Part shown: positions 9,001 through 18,464 of the stretch, one piece after another
Layout: each line of letters starts with the position of its first letter
Position numbering within the stretch: the stretch's first letter is position 1
Assembly: GCF_900458435.1 (NCBI RefSeq)
Contig: NZ_UHCT01000001.1
Span: forward strand, 620,001-684,000
Direction: 5' to 3'
Source: Staphylococcus carnosus
GTDB taxonomy: Bacteria; Bacillota; Bacilli; Staphylococcales; Staphylococcaceae
Length of the DNA: 64,000 bases
Made by a program: the position numbers and the translations under genes
The notes under the pieces: model-generated
What the model saw: the letters and a program-made list of their open reading frames with translations, nothing else
Databases searched by the model: none
Told to the model about the DNA's origin: nothing

Positions 9001-9551
9001 TAAAATGATCCGTCAGGAATATATGAACGAATCACTGTTGTTAACATGTCATGAATATACTCGTCTGTTAAAGTTTCAGGTTTGATTAAAATGTTGAAAT
9101 AGATAGGAGAGAATATCAAATCGATAAAAATATCTTGCTGATCTTCTGGAATGCGCGTGCTGGCAATGGAACGTAATAATTGTCTGTACTCATTGAAATA
9201 ATCTACCATAAAATGATTGCGCAATTCATTTTCACTGTTAGTCAGCAAAATTTGAATCACTGCTTTACCGAGCGGACGTGTATATATTCGTGTCATTTTA
9301 AGTAGTAAAGCATATAAGTCATTGAAAAAGTCTCCTTTTATTTCAGAGGTACCATGTGCTTCATTTAAAAACATATCAATAATCATTGTGTCTTTATCTT
9401 TCCAACGACGATAAATAGTTGCTTTAGAAATTTGAGTGTTTTCTGCGAGTTCATCGATGGTAATTGTCGAATAAGGTTGTTTATCTAAGAGTTTCCCTAA
9501 CTCCTCATAAATACGTGTGTTGATTTTAGGATCTTTTGGTCTTCCTGCCAT
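9000..9551 (-). CDS. TetR-family transcriptional repressor
   Basis: DNA-binding repressor of 183 residues. The N-terminal helix-turn-helix reads TIDELAENTQISKATIYRRW (about 30-49). The C-terminal ligand-sensing domain is divergent, and its ligand is unknown. It is the last gene of a three-gene reverse-strand operon with two small membrane proteins; only 1 base separates it from the upstream gene. A perfect 7-6-7 inverted repeat upstream of the operon (10327-10346) is the likely operator, which would make the system autoregulated. Confidence 0.93.
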   Translation of the reverse strand: MAGRPKDPKINTRIYEELGKLLDKQPYSTITIDELAENTQISKATIYRRWKDKDTMIIDMFLNEAHGTSEIKGDFFNDLYALLLKMTRIYTRPLGKAVIQILLTNSENELRNHFMVDYFNEYRQLLRSIASTRIPEDQQDIFIDLIFSPIYFNILIKPETLTDEYIHDMLTTVIRSYIPDGSF

Positions 9552-9552
9552 A

Positions 9553-9915
9553 TTAATGACCTCGTTTCATATGTGAAATTTTTTCCACTATTTCAAAAAT
9601 GATGATAGCGCTTAAGAACCAAACTATAACGCCCACTATGATACTTAAAATCCAATCATTTGTCCAAATAAGCATAAACCAAGTGGCTAAAATATTAAAT
9701 AACACACCAGTCATACCGAATACCGCACCGCGACTTACATGTGAAGCGACTTTATCACCGAATTGCACACCGGACATAATAAGTGAAATAAGAAATACAG
9801 CCGGGAACACTGCGAAAATTCCGCCGAATTCTTTCCATGGTATTATTACGGAAACAATATAACTTAGTGCTACTGATGCACCGCCTGCTAGGAATTTTAC
9901 AAATAACATTTTCAT
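9553..9915 (-). CDS. DUF3147 small membrane protein (copy 2)
   Basis: Protein of 120 residues with four predicted transmembrane helices, assigned to the DUF3147 family by its GG-A-AVFPAVFL pattern. It is paralogous to the adjacent upstream gene (both have FGG/AGG near residue 15 and a GGIF-x-FPAV motif), which suggests a two-component small membrane complex. The ATG has GGAGG 11 bases upstream. Function is unknown. Paired small four-helix proteins under a TetR regulator suggest efflux or stress transport, but that is inference only. Confidence 0.82.
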   Translation of the reverse strand: MKMLFVKFLAGGASVALSYIVSVIIPWKEFGGIFAVFPAVFLISLIMSGVQFGDKVASHVSRGAVFGMTGVLFNILATWFMLIWTNDWILSIIVGVIVWFLSAIIIFEIVEKISHMKRGH

Positions 9916-9933
9916 TTTAATAAATGCCTCCAG

Positions 9934-10293
9934 TTAAATATGTTTAAGTGCCAAAATAAGGCAAGATAAGATAAACCAGCTAACTACAGAGAAGATAGCA
10001 CCGCGTCTAAAACCGATTTTTTGAACCGCATAAGCAGTAAGTGCCACACTGATAATACAACCAACTATACCGATAACAGCACCTGAACTGAGGTGAATCG
10101 ATTCTTGGATGAGACTTTGACCTCTAAAATCTACAGCAAGTGTAACTAAAGCTGCTAAGTAGACAGCTGGAAAAGTAGAAAAGATACCGCCAAGTTTGCC
10201 GCCGAGTTTTTCAGAAATAACAGTTGCTAATGCAACAGCTAAACCACCGAAGACAAAGCGAATGATCAAACTTGCTAAAGAAATACCAAACAT
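9934..10293 (-). CDS. DUF3147 small membrane protein (copy 1)
   Basis: Protein of 119 residues with four transmembrane segments and the family motif GGKLGGIFSTFPAVYLAALV. It is the first gene of the operon and is followed after 18 bases by its paralogue. The ribosome site before the ATG at 10293 is weak (GGAATG, about 10 bases away), but the start matches that of the paralogue. No function is established for the family as far as I know. Confidence 0.82.
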   Translation of the reverse strand: MFGISLASLIIRFVFGGLAVALATVISEKLGGKLGGIFSTFPAVYLAALVTLAVDFRGQSLIQESIHLSSGAVIGIVGCIISVALTAYAVQKIGFRRGAIFSVVSWFILSCLILALKHI

Positions 10294-10326
10294 AACTAAT
10301 AATCATTCCAATCTCATAGTAATTTA

Positions 10327-10346
10327 TAAACGAAACGTATCGTTTA
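10327..10346 (-). promoter_or_regulatory. TetR-type operator
   Basis: TAAACGA-AACGTA-TCGTTTA is a perfect 7-base inverted repeat with a 6-base spacer, centred about 44 bases upstream of the first DUF3147 start. Size and symmetry are typical of TetR-family operators, and a TetR gene is in the operon. Confidence 0.75.
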
Positions 10347-10487
10347 GTTTTAGTGTAATACGACATCTTCTTGATGTAAATATCTTTAACTTAATTTATA
10401 TAAGAAATTAAAATTTATTTTATATTAAAACGCTTTCATTGTTATTGAGTGAAGAAGCAAGAAAAAAAGAGGAGAAATTAAGGTGTG

Positions 10488-10529
10488 ATGGAGATGCTCA
10501 TTATTAAAATTTTCCTGCATATTTATTGA
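10488..10529 (+). CDS. Possible 13-residue hydrophobic peptide
   Basis: ATG at 10488 opens a 13-codon frame (MEMLIIKIFLHIY) ending at TGA 10527-10529. GAGGAG and AAGG lie upstream, and the lrgB hairpin downstream has T runs on both sides. A short hydrophobic peptide with its own ribosome site and terminator is reminiscent of type I toxins or leader peptides. Short frames like this also arise by chance and I see no clear promoter. The remainder of 10347-10487 is AT-rich with nothing recognisable. Confidence 0.2.
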   Translation: MEMLIIKIFLHIY

Positions 10530-10534
10530 GAAGC

Positions 10535-10567
10535 CAAAAAAGAAGCGACTTTTGCCGCCTCTTTTTC
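10535..10567. terminator. Bidirectional terminator after lrgB
   Basis: Ten-base stem AAGAAGCGAC / GCCGCCTCTT (with G-T pairs), flanked by T runs on both strands. It serves lrgB on the reverse strand. Confidence 0.75.
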
Positions 10568-10583
10568 AATCAAGTCTATTTAA

Positions 10584-11285
10584 TTAAAGTAATGCACCTG
10601 CTAAGAATGGAACAACTGCTACAACGATAACTCCAACTAATACAACGGCTATACTGGCCATTGAAGTTTCAGTTTCCCCAAGTTCAGTTGCAGCTGATAC
10701 ACCTAATGTATGTCCGCTTGTACCAAGGGCAAGTCCGCGAGCAATCGGATTATCAATATGGAAGAATTTCAAAAGTTTGTTGCCGAGTGCGTAAATGATA
10801 ACAGCATTTAAGATAACGGCTAAAGAAGTTAATTCTTTCACACCGCCGATTCCATCAGAAATTGGCAATGCAATTGCAGTAGTAGCTGCTTGAGGCAGCA
10901 TTGATGCTACAATATCTCCGCCGAATTGGAAGATTTTAGCTACTGCATAAATACCAAACAAAGCAGCGACTGTACCGAGTGCAATCCCACCGAAGATTTT
11001 TGCCCAGTATTTTTTCAGTACATCACGTTTTTTATATAAAGGAATCGCAAAACAAATTGTTGCAGGTTCTAAGAAGAAATTGATGATGTCTCCGCCGATT
11101 TTATAATTAGCATAACTGATGCCAGTTGCTTTTAAGAAAACAATACCGACAACCATGCTGACAAACAATGGTGCTAGTAAAAAGAAACCGTTTGTCTTTT
11201 TAAAGAAATATGTGGCAATCAAGAATGGAATCACAGATAACAAGATACCGAAATAGGGTGTATTAATGCCTAAATGTTCAATCAT
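10584..11285 (-). CDS. lrgB: LrgB antiholin-like membrane protein
   Basis: Membrane protein of 233 residues of the LrgB/CidB family, with about six to eight helices and the conserved stretch [19 protein letters not shown] and [12 protein letters not shown]. With LrgA it modulates murein hydrolase activity and programmed lysis in staphylococci; a role in pyruvate transport is also known for the family. The ATG overlaps the lrgA stop (ATGA, 11282-11285). The operon lies next to its usual regulator lytSR. Confidence 0.95.
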   Translation of the reverse strand: MIEHLGINTPYFGILLSVIPFLIATYFFKKTNGFFLLAPLFVSMVVGIVFLKATGISYANYKIGGDIINFFLEPATICFAIPLYKKRDVLKKYWAKIFGGIALGTVAALFGIYAVAKIFQFGGDIVASMLPQAATTAIALPISDGIGGVKELTSLAVILNAVIIYALGNKLLKFFHIDNPIARGLALGTSGHTLGVSAATELGETETSMASIAVVLVGVIVVAVVPFLAGALL

Positions 11286-11743
11286 ACATGTTCCTCCGCA
11301 ACTTTGTTGTGACCTTTAGTGATATTTTTAGGTGATTTGTGTGCGAATGGTAAGCCTTTGACCAAAATTTGTGACACAAATCCTGTACATAATAAGAGTA
11401 AAATTGTAGAAATAATAATTAATAAAATAATCAAGAATGGACTCTTGCTTAAAATTCCAAGAGAATTAATAACTGAGATACCAGCAGGTACGAACAAGAA
11501 ACTGATATTATTTGTTAATGCACTGCCGACGCCCTCAACTTCGCCGAGTTTAATAATTCCAGTTGATAATGCAATAAACATCAGAACAAGCCCGATAACT
11601 GATGCCGGCATTGGAATTGGAATAAAGCTTTCGATAATTTTTGAAATTAATAATATAATCCCGATGACTAATACTTGGTGCAAGAATGAATAGTTTTTTG
11701 ACGCTTTGCCCACGTTTTTTGCGTTAGATTTGACCTTTTCCAT
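11282..11743 (-). CDS. lrgA: LrgA holin-like protein
   Basis: Small membrane protein of 153 residues with four transmembrane helices, of the CidA/LrgA holin-like family ([14 protein letters not shown] and [13 protein letters not shown] are family motifs). The open frame extends to 11794, but the ATG at 11743 is supported by GGAGG 10 bases upstream and by the usual family length. It forms an operon with lrgB. Three phased direct repeats lie about 100-170 bases upstream (11844-11913) and are candidate LytR sites. Confidence 0.94.
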   Translation of the reverse strand: MEKVKSNAKNVGKASKNYSFLHQVLVIGIILLISKIIESFIPIPMPASVIGLVLMFIALSTGIIKLGEVEGVGSALTNNISFLFVPAGISVINSLGILSKSPFLIILLIIISTILLLLCTGFVSQILVKGLPFAHKSPKNITKGHNKVAEEHV

Positions 11744-11843
11744 AGCATTTCTGCCTCCGTTCGTTTCTTTATCTTGATTAAATTGTACGACCAAAACAGG
11801 GTTTTGTGTGCGTTTTCAAGGTGAAATGCGAGAATCAGTATGC

Positions 11844-11913
11844 GAGTTGCACCATTCACAAGATGAGTTTCAAACCATGCTTCAGAAAGGGTGCTTTGCT
11901 AAGATGAGTTGCA
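11844..11913 (-). promoter_or_regulatory. Phased direct repeats, candidate LytR (LytTR) binding region
   Basis: GAGTTGCA at 11844, GAGTTTCA at 11865 and GAGTTGCA at 11906 (plus-strand reading) are direct repeats offset by 21 and 41 bases, about two and four helical turns. LytTR regulators bind direct repeats about two turns apart, and the gene for one lies immediately upstream. Confidence 0.5.
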
Positions 11914-11938
11914 AAAATTGAAGGGTTAAACGTCAAAA

Positions 11939-11973
11939 AACTCCCTATGCTGTTTAATAGCTAATAGGGAGTT
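11939..11973 (-). terminator. Terminator of lytSR
   Basis: AACTCCCTAT / ATAGGGAGTT perfect stem with a 15-base loop, followed on the reverse strand by six T. It separates lytR from lrgAB. Confidence 0.9.
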
Positions 11974-11985
11974 TGCTTCGCATAT

Positions 11986-12786
11986 CTATATCAATCCAAT
12001 GGCAGCTTTAAATGGTTTCATATATGAACGGCTGACTTGTACTTTTAAATTGCCCGTCAAAGTGACTTGATATGTGTAATTAAACCAATGTTCAATGGTT
12101 TGAATGTGTGCTTGGTTGATTATTGTAGAACGATGTATACGCAAAAACTGTGTGTCATCTAAACGCTTAGCATAGTTATTCAAAGGCTCTGTCGTTTCAT
12201 AGTCTCGATTTAACGTATGCAACGTAGTTTTGCCGTTATTAACAGACAAAGCAATAATTTCTTTTTGATTTAAGACATAAATGCGTTCATCAACTTCTAT
12301 TGGTAAAACTGAAGGTTGTTTAATTGAATGCTCAGATGGTTTGAATTGATTTTGCCTCACAGTTTCTCCAACTTTTTCTGAACTTTCTTGCGGTTCAGTT
12401 GTTTGTTGATTTGAGGAGGAAGAATAATTCAATTTAGCAGCAACACGCGTTACTGCTTGATTAATTCGATCTTGTTCAAAGGGTTTCAGAATGTAATCCG
12501 TTGCATCAAGTTCAAAAGCTTTCACAGCAAAAGTATCATGAGCAGTTGCAAAAATGATATAAGGCGGGTGTTTCATCTTTTGTATTTTTTCTGCTAAATC
12601 CAATCCGCTTTCATCCATTAAGTTGATATCGAGAAAGATAACATCATAGGTTTCGTATAATAGTTTTTCGAGTGTTTCTCCAATTGTTTCAGCTTCATCA
12701 ATTACCTCAAAGTTACCGTTTTGTGTGAGTAAATAATTGAGTTCATTACGTGCTAAAGGCTCGTCGTCAACGATGAGTGTCTTCAT
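11986..12786 (-). CDS. lytR: Response regulator LytR (LytTR family)
   Basis: Two-component response regulator of 266 residues. The receiver domain (1-125) has the acidic pair DD at 7-8 and the phospho-acceptor Asp near 53 (VIFLDINL), with KPF at its end. A long polar linker rich in S, Q and E (about 120-165) precedes a LytTR DNA-binding domain ([16 protein letters not shown]). It activates lrgAB in S. aureus in response to membrane-potential changes and metabolite signals sensed by LytS. The ATG has AGGAGG 8 bases upstream, inside the end of lytS (20-base overlap). Confidence 0.96.
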   Translation of the reverse strand: MKTLIVDDEPLARNELNYLLTQNGNFEVIDEAETIGETLEKLLYETYDVIFLDINLMDESGLDLAEKIQKMKHPPYIIFATAHDTFAVKAFELDATDYILKPFEQDRINQAVTRVAAKLNYSSSSNQQTTEPQESSEKVGETVRQNQFKPSEHSIKQPSVLPIEVDERIYVLNQKEIIALSVNNGKTTLHTLNRDYETTEPLNNYAKRLDDTQFLRIHRSTIINQAHIQTIEHWFNYTYQVTLTGNLKVQVSRSYMKPFKAAIGLI

Positions 12787-14548
12787 ATTTTTTTACCTCC
12801 TTGTTGTCTGAACGAAATGGAATGCGGCAGCTTACAGCAGTACCATTCGAATTAGAATCAATATGCAATAATGCATTTGAACCAAACAAACCAGATAATC
12901 GTAAGTTTAAATTTTCAAGTGCGCTTCCAGTTCCTCCGGTATCAGAATGTACAATCGCTTTACCGATATAAGGTAATTTATCTTTTGGAATGCCAATACC
13001 ATTATCTTTAACTTCTAAATAAAGTTGACCATCTTCATCACGTACAATGACATCGATGTGATTATCTGTTCTGCGATCTTTAAATGCATGTCGAATTGCG
13101 TTTTCTACCAAGACTTGAATAATAAAAGGAGGTAAGAGTGCGTTACGACATGCTGAGTCAATGTCGAAATTGATGTTGAAACGATTAGGAAAACGAGCTT
13201 GTTCTAATGATAAATAAGCTTCTACTTGTTGCAATTCTTTATCTAATGTAATGGTGTTATTCCGTGCACCTTGTAAATTAGAACGGAAAAATTGACTGAG
13301 CTGCAATAATAATTTACGTGCTTTTTCGCTGTCAATACGGACCATAGCAGAGATAGTATTGATTGCATTGAAAAAGAAGTGCGGATTTACTTGTGCTTGC
13401 AATGATTTGATTTCAGCATCTTTTAATAACTTGCTTTGTGCTTCTGCTTGTCCTAATTCTAATTGGCTGGAAAAAATATTAGCTAGCCCTGTTGCAAGTT
13501 GTTTCTCTACAAATGTCAGTCGATGAGCATCTGTAAAGTATAATTTCAATGTGCCGACGACTTTGTCTTGGATGTGAAGCGGTATGACAATCGCTGCTTG
13601 CAGCGGACAATTTGGATGGTTGCAGCCAATTTCATTACGAGAATGTGCCTCTTTCAGTTTTCCTGTCAGAATCACTTCTTTAGATAGTTCTGTAATAATT
13701 TCTTTTTGCGGTACATGATGGTCGCTGCCTGCACCGACATGCGCTAAAATATCATGACGATTTGTAATCGCTACAGCAGATACTTGCATTAAGTCTTTAA
13801 TAATATGCGCTGCTTTGTTTGCTGAGGCTTCATTGAGACCTTCACGAAAATAAGGCAATGTTTCATTCGCAATTTGCAAGACATCATGTGTTTGCACACC
13901 GCGTGTTTGTTCTTCTTGTTTTAAAGTTGAAATAATAATAGACAAGAAAATTGCAGTACCGATACTGTTGATTAAAATCATAGGCAATGCAATGAAGCTG
14001 ACAAGTGACCAAGCATGACCACTATTTTCTGCAAACAACAAGATACAAAGCATTTGTATGATTTCTAAAGATGCACCAATAAGGGCACCTAGCAATACAG
14101 GCGGGTATCGACGTGCTTTCAAATAATAACGACCGACATATCCAGAGACCAATGCAATCAATATGGATGAAATGAAATAAGTGAAAGCATTTGCGCCACC
14201 GATGTAGAAGCGGTATATGCCAGAGATAACACCGACAACCAGTGCTACTGCTGGACCGCCGACAAGTCCTGATACGCCAATTGTAAGTACGCGTGTATTC
14301 GCTAAAGAAGTATCAGGAGCCAGATGTGTATAAAGCTGACCAGATAATATGTGTGAATCACGAATAACAACACCGGTTACATTGGACAACAATGCAAATA
14401 TGACAAACATAATCGTTAATTGCCATTTCGCCCGCCATGTTTCACGATTTTGCATTAAGTTTTTAAAATATTTAAAGTTCATTAGGATATAAGCAAGTAC
14501 GATAATTAAACCGACACGTTCTAAAAGTAAAATGAATAAATTAAGCAA
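12767..14548 (-). CDS. lytS: Sensor histidine kinase LytS
   Basis: Membrane sensor kinase of 593 residues: a 5TM-LYT region (about 1-200), a GAF-like domain (about 230-370), a His-kinase core with the phospho-acceptor in [10 protein letters not shown] (His near residue 390) and an HATPase domain (NAIRHAF, DNGIGIP). An upstream frame runs to 14737, but the family begins at the first helix. Of the candidates, the TTG at 14548 has AAGGTG 6 bases upstream and gives the same spacing to LLLERVG as I recall for S. aureus LytS. The ATG at 14554 directly abuts the ribosome site. Divergent from norB. Confidence 0.95.
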   Translation of the reverse strand: MLNLFILLLERVGLIIVLAYILMNFKYFKNLMQNRETWRAKWQLTIMFVIFALLSNVTGVVIRDSHILSGQLYTHLAPDTSLANTRVLTIGVSGLVGGPAVALVVGVISGIYRFYIGGANAFTYFISSILIALVSGYVGRYYLKARRYPPVLLGALIGASLEIIQMLCILLFAENSGHAWSLVSFIALPMILINSIGTAIFLSIIISTLKQEEQTRGVQTHDVLQIANETLPYFREGLNEASANKAAHIIKDLMQVSAVAITNRHDILAHVGAGSDHHVPQKEIITELSKEVILTGKLKEAHSRNEIGCNHPNCPLQAAIVIPLHIQDKVVGTLKLYFTDAHRLTFVEKQLATGLANIFSSQLELGQAEAQSKLLKDAEIKSLQAQVNPHFFFNAINTISAMVRIDSEKARKLLLQLSQFFRSNLQGARNNTITLDKELQQVEAYLSLEQARFPNRFNINFDIDSACRNALLPPFIIQVLVENAIRHAFKDRRTDNHIDVIVRDEDGQLYLEVKDNGIGIPKDKLPYIGKAIVHSDTGGTGSALENLNLRLSGLFGSNALLHIDSNSNGTAVSCRIPFRSDNKEVKKYEDTHR

Positions 14549-14793
14549 GAGCATCACCTTAGATATTGGAATTTTTCGACAAATACTATATAAATGAATT
14601 TCGTTTATACTAAATATGTAATTTGTTACGAAATAATTGAATTGCTTTAATGTATTAATAGAAATTTGCTTGAAATTGGTGTAAGATACTTCATATATTG
14701 AAATTGATAGGTTTAGTTTATATTGCATTTTAATCATAAGCTAAATCTCTATTTTTTTCAGTTTTTTTGCAGGGGTATAGGAGGAATTAAAAT

Positions 14794-16188
14794 ATGACAG
14801 CAACAAGAGCTTTTAGAGGAGACAACAAATTGTTGTTAGGCATTATTCTAGGTGTCATTACATTCTGGCTGTTTGCACAATCAGTTTTGAATGTTGTACC
14901 GACACTGCAAGAATCCTTTCATACAAATGCAGGAATCATTAATACCGCGGTTAGTTTAACTGCACTTTTCTCCGGTTTATTTGTTGTGGGTGCCGGAAGT
15001 ATTGCAGATAAAGTAGGACGTGTAAAAATTACATATATCGGTTTAGTCCTCAGTGTTGTGGGATCACTGTTGATTATTATTACCGATATACCTGCTTTTT
15101 TAATTATTGGCCGTATTATTCAAGGCTTTTCTGCAGCATGTATTATGCCTGCTACACTCGCTATTGTAAATGAATATTACATTGGCAAGGATAGACAGCG
15201 TGCATTAAGTTATTGGTCTATCGGTTCATGGGGCGGATCAGGAATCTGTTCATATTTCGGTGGATTGATGTCTACATTTGTAGGATGGCGCTGGATATTC
15301 ATCATCTCAATTATTGTCGCATTGCTTGCAATGTATTTAATGCGACATACTCCAGAAACAAAAGCAGACTCAGACAGTGATGTACAACGTGGAAAATTAG
15401 ACGTTGTAGGCTTGATTGTCTTAGCTGTTATGATGTTAAGTTTAAATGTAATTATTACACAATCATCAAACTACGGTTTCTTATCACCATTAATTATAAG
15501 TTTAATTGTGGTATTTATTATTTCAGTCGTCTTCTTTGCAATATATGAACAACGACTTAAGAATCCATTGATTGATTTTAATTTATTCAAACATAAAGCG
15601 TATTCTGGAGCGGTATTATCCAACTTCGCATTAAATGCGGTAGCCGGAACATTAATTGTCGCAAATACTTATTTCCAACAAGGTCTAGGATTTACTTCTA
15701 ACCAATCCGGTATGATGAGTATTACATATCTGATTACTGTACTTGTCATGATTAGAATTGGTGAAAAAGTAATGCAAAAATTAGGTGCAAAACGTCCGAT
15801 GATGTTTGGTGCTTTATTAAATGCAGTTGGGATGCTGCTTATTGCACTTACTTTCTTACCGACAGTTATTTACGTAATCAGCAGTGTACTTGGATATTTA
15901 TTATTCGGACTTGGTTTAGGTATGTATGCGACACCATCTACAGATACAGCAGTATCAAGTGCACCAGATAATAAAGTGGGTGCTGCATCAGGTATTTATA
16001 AGATGGCTTCATCATTAGGTAATGCTTTTGGTATCGCAATTTCTGGTACGATTTATGCTGTTGTTTCACATCATGTCAACTTAGCGGCAGGTGCAATGGC
16101 AGGTATTGGTTTCAACATACTTCTAGGTATCTTTGCATTCTTAGTTGTATTGATATTAGTTCCAAAATCTACTGGAGAAACTTATTAA
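14794..16188 (+). CDS. norB: NorB-like MFS multidrug efflux pump
   Basis: Major facilitator (DHA2, 14-helix) proton antiporter of 464 residues. It is strongly similar, from memory, to S. aureus NorB: the conserved stretches WLFAQSVLNVVPTL, DRQRALSYWSIGSWGGSGIC, NPLIDFNLFKHKAYSGA and GLGMYATPSTDTA are all present. NorB exports hydrophilic quinolones and other toxic compounds. The ATG has AGGAGGAATTA about 9 bases upstream. It is the sole gene of its unit and ends at a long hairpin. In S. aureus the gene is controlled by MgrA/NorG; control here is not visible. Confidence 0.85.
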   Translation: MTATRAFRGDNKLLLGIILGVITFWLFAQSVLNVVPTLQESFHTNAGIINTAVSLTALFSGLFVVGAGSIADKVGRVKITYIGLVLSVVGSLLIIITDIPAFLIIGRIIQGFSAACIMPATLAIVNEYYIGKDRQRALSYWSIGSWGGSGICSYFGGLMSTFVGWRWIFIISIIVALLAMYLMRHTPETKADSDSDVQRGKLDVVGLIVLAVMMLSLNVIITQSSNYGFLSPLIISLIVVFIISVVFFAIYEQRLKNPLIDFNLFKHKAYSGAVLSNFALNAVAGTLIVANTYFQQGLGFTSNQSGMMSITYLITVLVMIRIGEKVMQKLGAKRPMMFGALLNAVGMLLIALTFLPTVIYVISSVLGYLLFGLGLGMYATPSTDTAVSSAPDNKVGAASGIYKMASSLGNAFGIAISGTIYAVVSHHVNLAAGAMAGIGFNILLGIFAFLVVLILVPKSTGETY

Positions 16189-16245
16189 TCAGAAAGACTA
16201 AAAATTGCCACCACGCATTTGTATGGTAAATATGATTCTTGAAAG

Positions 16246-16312
16246 ACGGAATGGTCATTGATGGTACAGTTTATGAGGGAAATTGTATCATCGAAGATTA
16301 TTCCGTTTTTTT
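16246..16312 (+). terminator. Long two-part hairpin terminator after norB
   Basis: Outer arms ACGGAAT / ATTCCGT followed by seven T. An inner 13-base stem GATGGTACAGTTT / AAATTGTATCATC forms with G-T pairs. It is much longer than a usual terminator. Confidence 0.75.
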
Positions 16313-16368
16313 GGTTAGAAGTTAGAATGAGAAGGGTATCTAAAGAAGAATAAGAGGTGAGGATACTT

Positions 16369-16539
16369 ATGGACACTTTGTCTTTCATATTAGCGCTAAT
16401 AGTTTTAGCAGCTTTAATAATTGGTATTCGAGATATTGTTCAAAATAGGATTACTCATAAAACACATAAGACATTGTATAGTGCGATTATCATAATGATT
16501 ATCTTAGTGTTTGTGTTATTTATGGATTTATTAGATTAA
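16369..16539 (+). CDS. Small membrane protein, unknown function
   Basis: Protein of 56 residues with two hydrophobic helices (about 3-20 and 38-55) separated by a basic loop (QNRITHKTHKT), and ending in acidic LLD. The ATG at 16369 follows AGAGGTGAGG at suitable spacing; an in-frame GTG at 16357 overlaps that ribosome site and is less likely. A terminator follows directly, supporting a real gene. I do not recognise a family. Confidence 0.6.
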   Translation: MDTLSFILALIVLAALIIGIRDIVQNRITHKTHKTLYSAIIIMIILVFVLFMDLLD

Positions 16540-16576
16540 AAAGAGAGCGTACATGAAACCGTGTACGCTCTCTTTT
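16539..16576. terminator. Bidirectional terminator
   Basis: Fifteen-base perfect stem AAAAGAGAGCGTACA / TGTACGCTCTCTTTT between the small membrane protein and the convergent flp-like gene. Confidence 0.9.
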
Positions 16577-16592
16577 AAATAAAAATATTTTT

Positions 16593-18164
16593 TTATACAT
16601 ATCGTTTGTTCAGAATCTGTTTTTTGCTTTTTGTATCTTTCCATAACAGTGATAAACTTAATCGGATTATGAAAAGTAATATTGCTATAAAAATCAGTAA
16701 AATAAGCATAATTATTGGTGGAGAAAAACTCATGAGTGCAATTTCCCAATTGATTGATTGTATTATCCAACTTGGTGCTTTATAGAAGATCGCACTTATT
16801 AAAATTATAAGACCAAGTGTTAGTGTGAATATCATGATATTTATAAGTTTGGAATTAAAACGTTTTGAAATACGCTGTTGTTTAAAATGATATATAACAT
16901 ATCCAATATTGATTAATCCTGCTGCACATATGATAATAGCTATCCAAATTAATAAAGCAATGATTAAAGCATATTGCTGCACATCATAATTAAGTTTATG
17001 ATATTGGTCGAAAAATTCAAGTTGATGATTCAAGGTGCGTGCTAAATTTGGCGTAGCGTCTGTGTTTAGGTTTGCAAGAATCACGACTGCGTTTTTTTCT
17101 TTAGAGTTTAAAAGCACAAAAGATGAATAATTGGGTAATGTACCTGGATGTAATACTTGATGCTGATCTGGATTTAAAAACCATCCTGTTGCATAATCTG
17201 AAGCATTCGCATCTTTTGGTGTTTCTGATCTTTTTTGATGCGATTGCGTGATGAGTGATTTGTCTGTTCCTTTTGGATTTAACTGCATATTAACCCACGG
17301 AATCATATCAGTGGTACTGCTGATCATGTAAGCGGCAGGCGTGTCGCCTTTAAAATAATCCGGGTTATCAGCTTCTACATGTCCGTTTTTCTCTTCAACG
17401 TATCCTTGAGCAAGGTGTTTTTTTCGATTCTTTGTTATATTTTCAGTCTTGAAATAAGTTTGATTCATGTGAAGCGGTGTTAAAATATGTTGCCGTATAT
17501 AATTTTCATAGCTTTGATGAGAGACTTGTTCAACGAGTAAACCTAAAATATCATAATTCATGTTTGCGTAGTTGAACTGTTGTCCGGGTTGATCATTTAA
17601 TTCTTCATTGTTAATGCTTTTGACATGTGATTTCAAATTATCTTTGCTTTTAGGAAGTTCATCTTCTTTGTCGGATGACATATCGTCGTCTATACCGCTT
17701 GTTTGTGCAATCAATTGTTCCACTGTGACTTTTGCTTGTTTGTCATGATATTTAAGATGCAGCCATGGCAGATAATCTGATACAGGTGCATTCAAGTCAA
17801 TTTTCTTTTTATCTGATAACTGAAGTATGGCAAGTCCGGTAAAAGCTTTAGTATCAGATGCAATTTCGTATTGGGTGTGCTCGGTTGCGTGCTGCTGTTT
17901 AGCTTGATTTTGAAAACCGAAACCTTTGTTTAAAATTAGTTTTTGATGTTGTATCATCAGCACACTCATACCAGGAATATGTTGTTGTTGCATAGTTTTT
18001 TGTATTTTTTGTGCTGCAAAGTGATTTAAGGTTTGTTGACTTGCATGTTTAGAAGATTCTTGGGTGAATTGAATTGTTAGTAATAACAAAACAACAAGGA
18101 AGGCAATAGAGGTAATCACTAATAAGGTTTTATAATAAACATTCTTAAAATGATATTGTTTCAT
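16593..18164 (-). CDS. flp: Flp/FmtA-like serine hydrolase (beta-lactamase fold)
   Basis: Membrane-anchored serine hydrolase of 523 residues. An N-terminal signal anchor (about 13-33) is followed by an extracellular class C beta-lactamase/PBP-like domain with SxxK as SDTK (in EIASDTKAFTG), YxN as YAN (FNYANMNYD) and an HPGT box. The C-terminal third has three to four more helices. It resembles the S. aureus FmtA-like protein Flp; FmtA acts as a teichoic-acid D-alanyl esterase. The exact substrate here is unknown. It is a single-gene unit ending at a shared bidirectional terminator. Confidence 0.85.
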   Translation of the reverse strand: MKQYHFKNVYYKTLLVITSIAFLVVLLLLTIQFTQESSKHASQQTLNHFAAQKIQKTMQQQHIPGMSVLMIQHQKLILNKGFGFQNQAKQQHATEHTQYEIASDTKAFTGLAILQLSDKKKIDLNAPVSDYLPWLHLKYHDKQAKVTVEQLIAQTSGIDDDMSSDKEDELPKSKDNLKSHVKSINNEELNDQPGQQFNYANMNYDILGLLVEQVSHQSYENYIRQHILTPLHMNQTYFKTENITKNRKKHLAQGYVEEKNGHVEADNPDYFKGDTPAAYMISSTTDMIPWVNMQLNPKGTDKSLITQSHQKRSETPKDANASDYATGWFLNPDQHQVLHPGTLPNYSSFVLLNSKEKNAVVILANLNTDATPNLARTLNHQLEFFDQYHKLNYDVQQYALIIALLIWIAIIICAAGLINIGYVIYHFKQQRISKRFNSKLINIMIFTLTLGLIILISAIFYKAPSWIIQSINWEIALMSFSPPIIMLILLIFIAILLFIIRLSLSLLWKDTKSKKQILNKRYV

Positions 18165-18464
18165 GGTCTTTACTCATTTCCATAAGATTTAAATATAGAA
18201 CAGTATACCATTATTTTGTCCTAAAACGAGTTTGAACAGTGCTTTGAGTAAATTTTTCATAGCATATTTACAAATTTGTTAATTACTTAACGAAAGTGTA
18301 AAAGTTCTATATTTTTTTAGTCTTGGGTACTATACATTTTCAAAGGATAGGCGTATATTTTTCTCATTCAATAGTACATGTTTTTTGCATTGAAAGTTCA
18401 TGAAAAGAGACAACGCTTATGATTCAAATATCTAGAGATACAAAAGATATAGAGGTAATGGATT

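Noticed and set aside
11319..11693. 124-codon forward frame opposite lrgA
   Set aside because: Exact antisense shadow of a well-supported gene, no ribosome site.
18165..18464. c-di-AMP (ydaO-type) riboswitch in front of kimA
   Set aside because: The family's regulator in Bacillus is a ydaO riboswitch, so I looked for its conserved motifs; none are visible and no strong hairpin/terminator precedes the gene.
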